In this document: one piece after another, positions 59,673 to 64,000 of the stretch
Position numbering within the stretch: position 1 is the first letter of the stretch
Layout of the letters: the number at the start of each line of letters is the position of its first letter
The notes under the pieces: model-generated
What the model was told of the DNA's origin: nothing
What the model saw: only the letters and a program-made list of their open reading frames with translations
Databases searched by the model: none
From: Coffea arabica
Lineage: Eukaryota > Streptophyta > Magnoliopsida > Gentianales > Rubiaceae
Direction of reading: 5' to 3'
Assembly (NCBI RefSeq): GCF_036785885.1
Contig: NC_092317.1
Location: 3,040,501 to 3,104,500 of the forward strand
Length of the DNA stretch: 64,000 nucleotides
Position numbers and translations under genes: made by a program

Positions 59673-59882
59673 GGCTTTGTTTGGAACTCAAGTTTTTTGT
59701 CAAGTTTGTCTGCTATAAGTTTCTTAAAAACTTTAGCTACAGTAATCTCAAAAAATTTCTTAAAATTTTTAAACTATACACTTCAAAATATTCAAAAATT
59801 TACACATTTTAAAAATTTTTTACAGTAAACTATAGTAAAGTTTTAGATAAACTCTCAAAAAACTTACCTTCCAAACAGGGCC
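59673..59882 (+). mobile_element. 210-bp MITE related to the 23.5-kb element
   Basis: The ends GGCTTTGTTTGGAACTCAAG and, reversed, GGCCCTGTTTGGAAGGTAAG share AAGTTTTTTG, GTTTGTC/GTTTATC and CTAAAACTTTACT blocks with 23539-24646. It looks like an internally deleted member of that family. Confidence 0.65.
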
Positions 59883-60721
59883 AATTATTTTCCTACAAAA
59901 CTCCTATCCAAATAGGCTCGTAAGAATAATGATATATTAGCCCTTTTAGATTCACAAATTACCATTTGACCTCTTTAACTCTTCAAAATATACACATAAC
60001 TCCTTTATAGTTTTATATAGAGTAAAAGCTTGATGGAAAATAGCATCCCTAAAGTTGTTAGCTAAAATACCAATTTTGCCCTCATTTAACTATTAAAGCA
60101 AACAATTGTTGACCACCTTGTATAAAACTATAAGGAAATCATATAAATAAATACAAAAAATTACAGGAAATAAAGTGGATACTCATGCCCCCATCCTCTT
60201 CCTAATACTTAAATTCCATCCTTCCTCAACTAAGAAAAATTAAAAAAAAAAAAGGATAAAATGGATACTTATGCGAACCACAAGGGGTTTAGTAAATTAT
60301 ATGACTCCATTACGTGCAATTTTTGGAGCACTTTAGTTCAATTGTGGCAATAGTTGATGCTATCGGTCTACTTTCACTTTATATAAAATTATAGGACGAT
60401 TATGTAAATATCTTAAAACCTTAGAACAATCATGTAGTAACGTGACAAACCACGGGTGTTATTTACCCAAAAAAATTTCTCACATTACTAGAATGGAAAT
60501 GAGAATCTGTCCTCACCCGCCTTTGAATTGGATGATAATCGCGAAATGCACAATTCTGCACCTGAGTGGTTTCTAGCTTCCCCATATTCCCCTCCAAGAG
60601 TTCATCAAATCCCGCCCAGGAATCCTCTGAAATCTCAGTTAAATTTCTTCCTCTCGTCCAAAACGCTAGCTTGGTAACCTTCTTTTGTCTTAAAACCACA
60701 AAACCCTCAAACTCTTCATGC
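59883..60721. other. Spacer and promoter side of the CCCH pseudogene
   Basis: AT-rich to about 60480, perhaps another old transposon (reverse end GGGTAAATAACACCCGTGG near 60470). From about 60550 it resembles the region just upstream of the intact CCCH gene (TTCCCCTCCAAGAGTT against TTCCCTCCAAAGTTTT). Confidence 0.4.
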
Positions 60722-62956
60722 ATGAACGCGAACACCACTACTAACAACCCCTTAAATTTCCCTTTCCATTTGGAATATGGGGCGAATCAATTCCATTACA
60801 ACTGACCTCCTCCACAAGTGTTTGACGATTACTACTGGCCTCCGCCACAAGTGTTTGATGATTATTGTACTACCAGGCATTTTGGAGCTGATTTTCAGTT
60901 TTTCAAGAAACCCGGAATTTCTGAACCAATGCTTAATTCAAGTTCAAGAATGTCATGTTGTCTTCAACTTCCGGGTCAAACGAAGCAGGGCCCATCAATG
61001 CCAGGCCACAGCCCTGCCGGCTATATACAAGTGGCTACTGCAACTCCGGGGCCAACTGTGTATTTAGTCATGATGAGGCTGGTGAAGAGAATTACAGAAC
61101 TCCGATATGGGTGTACTTGTGGGTGGCCACCAGATTAGGACCAACTGTTGGTTCTCAGTTTATGGAAAAGAATGTCCACATGGCAATAGATGCAACTTTT
61201 TTCATCTTAGTGTTAGAGATGATAAGGGAGGTTTTCGCGTGCCTAAATTTAGGCAGACTGCTGCAATTACTGTTTTGAGTACAAAAACTGAGGGTTACAG
61301 AAAACAGTTTGGTCAATTGGAACGCAAGAGGTTTATGGATTTGAAACTCTGATGGTGCTAGTCAAAAGAAACAAAAGGCAGAGCCTTTGAAGACAAGGCT
61401 CCGTGACAAGTGGGAATAAGATGGTAGCTGCCCGGATGGTGAAAAATGCTAATATGCTCATGGGTTTACGGGTATTTTGTAGTTAGATTCGTTTGGTTTA
61501 CTTGATGTTGCTTCTGGTCGTAATTAGTGGATTAGTTTCTTATTCATTTGACATTTACGCAGTTACACTACCAATGGTTGGGTAAACAATGTTGGCGGCT
61601 GGTACGAAGTCTCATGGTTGGACCATATTGTTTTCCGTGAATCTTAGTTATACTGAGTATGTACACTGGTTATGGACATTTCTCTTTCTGCATTTGTGAT
61701 TAGAGCCAGAGAGGTTGTCTTCGTTGTTAATTAAGTTTCTTGCTATCTGTTTTTTCATTGTTATCAAGAGGCGACTTTCATGTGATCTATTACTGCTGTA
61801 TTTGGGATATTTGAAACAAAAAAGTAGAAAGATGCAAAAACAGACAACATGAAACAAGAATGACTAGTGTTTTGCACTTTAATGCAAGTTAGTGTTTTGC
61901 ACTTTCATGTGATCAACTTATCCCCTGTTTGTCAGCATTGTGATTTGACAATATTTGAATTAATTTCTTAAAGCTAGTTCCAACCTGGCAGTGTAAGCAC
62001 TTATAGAATGGCCTGTCAATTTTACGAACTCAACATTTTCCAATAGTAGATGTAGCTCAGGAAAAGAGTACTTAATATTTACTGCAATCGCAAAGTGCTC
62101 TGATTTTGTTAGGCTACAAGTCTACTGCTGTTGATTTTCAATCAAACGAATGGTGGACCTTGTCTTTAATGTTGAATTCTTATGGCCCATGAAGTAGTTG
62201 TCACAACTAAATGAAGATTCTTTATGAAAACATTCACTGGATATTCATGCTTGTTGTCTGGCTGTTTGATGTCCATAGCTCATCTTCCTGTGTATTTGAA
62301 TTCCAAAAACGTTTGGTGAAAAGGAAATGCATTATATACATGGTGTTTATTGATGAAAATTTCAGCACATGTCAAGCCCACACTTTGACTCTGATGCCAC
62401 GGGATCTGCCTGCACTAGGCTATCAGAGCAAAATAAAGATAAATCTAGGAAAGTTTAACTCATACTCTACATGTGGAGATGAAAATAAAAATCCTGATCT
62501 TCTTGCTTCCGAAGAATATTTGCCATGAGGACCTAGATGGTAGAGCACCTCTGTTTTAGTGCAACTCAGTTTGGTTTCTCACCAAAAAGTTGCTTTTACA
62601 CTTGTATTTATGTTGGCAAGACGATGGATCTGCTGTCAAGGAGGAATATAAAAAATGGTGCCTTTCAGGGGAGGGTCCACGGAGGGGTTTTAGAGGAATA
62701 CTATTGATTCTTGTGTATGTGATTATGCAGAACTTCAAAAGTTTGGTTTTTCCCCCCAGTGGAATCTGGAGAATCCTTACTGGCAGAAAATGTTGCTGGT
62801 GATGTAGAGGATGCAAGTATGAAGGAGATCAGATCCGTTGACAAGTAGCAGAAGCATAAGAAGTGGCTTACCAAGTGGAACAACGTTGAGAAGATTAGTC
62901 ATGTCTATGCTGATTGGATTGAAAGTATGCCACATGTTCCTCCAGGCAGCCTGTGA
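60722..62956 (+). pseudogene. Decayed tandem duplicate of the CCCH zinc-finger gene
   Basis: Exon 1 (from 60722) and exon 2 (from 62731) align with the intact gene at 56098-58235 in order and spacing. The original start context MNANTTTNNPLNF is still readable. Reading then needs several frame changes. Finger 1 survives in one frame (CRLYTSGYCNSGANCVFSHD) and finger 2 in another (ECPHGNRCNFFH). Finger 3 has lost its first Cys (LRDKWE), has a stop in place of a sense codon twice, and exon 2 has a TAG near 62845. A 33-bp tandem repeat encodes PPPQVFDDYYW/PPPQVFDDYCT and is absent from the intact gene. At least two frameshifts and three stops make a functional protein very unlikely. Confidence 0.85.
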
Positions 62957-63840
62957 TGCCGAATTTTGAAAACGTGAATGATATACCAAAATTCTTTGTA
63001 ATTATTGTTCAGACTGAAGGATAGTGTAATCTCTTTAGCAGAGATTTGTTATTAGTTGAATTTGACGCAGTTATTTTGCTAAACCTTTCAGGTGTAGCAA
63101 AGAAAAGTGTCTCGAAGATCACTTCTTTTCTCTCTTTTGTTTGGAAAAGTGCCGTGTATTCCCTTTGATTGTATTGTGCAGTACGTAGAGAAGAAAGAAA
63201 TAGACAGCTAAGAGTAGCATGACTTTCAGCCTTTCAGGTCCCCATTTAGTTTCTTGCAGATTATTGTACTATTGTAAGAAGTGAAACATGATTTTTGTCA
63301 ATTTTACCTTGACGGGGTATAATTGCAGTCTGAAAAAGGTTTACCAAGCTGGAACTTAGAGCTTCAAGAAATGTATTCTTCAAGTCGGCCAAAGATGCAT
63401 CTTCCCCGAACTAACTAGTAATTTGAGGGTAAACGATCACTTTCATGAAAAAGAACCAATTTTGGAACATCGCTTTTTCCCTTCCTCTTGAACGCATCGA
63501 GTTACTACATTTTAGACCAACTGTTGCCCCCGACACCTCAAAAGTGTTTTCGTGATGGTCGTGATTGTGCGCATGGCACATCCTCATTGAGTTTTTTCTC
63601 AATACCGTGATTTTCCTGGGTGTTTGGGGCGGGTGAAAAAATTGCATATTCTACAGGAACGTAACTGCAACTATGATTTACAGTTGTAGTGATTGTGTTT
63701 CATAGCAGCAACACCTGTTAATGATAGTACAAGCATAAGCTGAAAATCTCGGTTCCGAGGGTCCTCCTCCATTTAAAAGAATGGAACGTAAGTTTTAAAT
63801 TTAGAACCAAATGCATCTTTCTGCGCATTTGGCTGTTTCG
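62957..63840. other. Downstream flank of the pseudogene
   Basis: The first 280 bases resemble the downstream flank of the intact CCCH gene. The remainder, towards the minus-strand gene at the edge, is probably the 3' UTR of that gene. No additional gene was supported. Confidence 0.45.
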
Positions 63841-63999
63841 CTATGTAGCAATTTCAGCAGAACGAGCATGTTTGATAGCTGATCTGGCCAAGGCATCCAC
63901 TGGGTCTACACATTTCTTGAGAAGAGGATCATCTGGAGGCAAAAGGCCTTGCATGTCATCAGAGGCAAGGATTATAGTGTTTACGGCTCTCACCAGAAG
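63841..63999 (-). CDS. 3' end of an unidentified protein-coding gene, cut by the window edge
   Basis: Minus-strand reading of 52 residues ending at TAG 63841-63843: it contains AVNTIILASDDMQGLLPP, then DDPLLKKCVDPVDALARSA and HARSAEIAT. The composition and absence of stops look like real coding sequence, helical and compact. I do not recognise the family. The rest of the gene lies beyond 64000. Confidence 0.55.
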   Translation of the reverse strand, partial: LLVRAVNTIILASDDMQGLLPPDDPLLKKCVDPVDALARSAIKHARSAEIAT

Positions 64000-64000
64000 T

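Noticed and set aside
1-64000. LTR retroelements, endogenous viral copies or organellar insertions
   Set aside because: No long direct terminal repeats, polymerase-like or capsid-like readings, or plastid/mitochondrial gene sequences were recognised.
1-64000. Conserved plant microRNA genes
   Set aside because: A scan by eye for the common families (156, 159, 160, 164, 166-168, 171, 172, 390, 393-399, 408) gave no match. Unknown miRNAs cannot be excluded.

Overview
The window is nuclear DNA of a flowering plant. Its genes are split by short GT-AG introns, the spacers are AT-rich and full of small DNA transposons, and every recognisable protein is a plant ortholog: mitochondrial GRXS15, plastid BADC, plant BRCC36, LEA proteins and a DUF1644 protein. 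A eudicot, probably an asterid, fits best, but the species cannot be named from the sequence. No LTR retroelement, virus-like element, tRNA gene or organellar insertion was recognised.

Layout. 1-3.65 kb: repeats only. 3.79-7.30 kb (+): acyl-protein-thioesterase-like hydrolase, 9 exons. 8.40-12.76 kb (+): PWP2/UTP1, 7 exons. 13.88-16.67 kb (-): GRXS15, 6 coding exons. 17.39-22.94 kb: a Mutator-like element with a perfect 9-bp target duplication, split by a Helitron that carries a dead, 3'-truncated GH79 (heparanase-like) gene. 23.5-26.1 kb: a TIR element with GC-rich, proline-coding cargo, then a 1.4-kb near-palindromic Mutator-like element. 26.2-29.7 kb (-): DUF1644 zinc-finger protein with a leader intron holding a 424-bp tandem duplication. 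31.1-34.5 kb (-): BADC, 9 exons. 36.3-41.7 kb (+): BRCC36, 10 exons, with a U12-type AT-AC intron. 42.9-44.1 kb (-) and 45.5-46.0 kb (+): two head-to-head LEA-like genes. 46.9-52.5 kb (-): UTP5/WDR43, 12 exons, with a second copy of the 17-kb Mutator-like family 122 bp upstream of its start. 52.6-56 kb: AT-rich transposon debris. 56.1-58.2 kb (+): CCCH zinc-finger gene, followed at 60.7-63.0 kb by a decayed tandem duplicate. 63.84-64 kb (-): 3' end of an unidentified gene.

The genes do not form a cluster with one function. Two of them, PWP2 (UTP-B) and UTP5 (UTP-A), encode subunits of the same nucleolar SSU processome, and the LEA pair looks like a local duplication with ABA-type promoter motifs. 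The most unusual features are the datable Helitron-in-MULE nest carrying a host gene, the AT-AC intron in BRCC36, the repeated landing of Mutator-like elements within about 130 bp of gene ends, and the CCCH gene/pseudogene pair. Exon coordinates were read by eye from splice sites and frame. Most multi-exon models close in frame at the length expected for their family.
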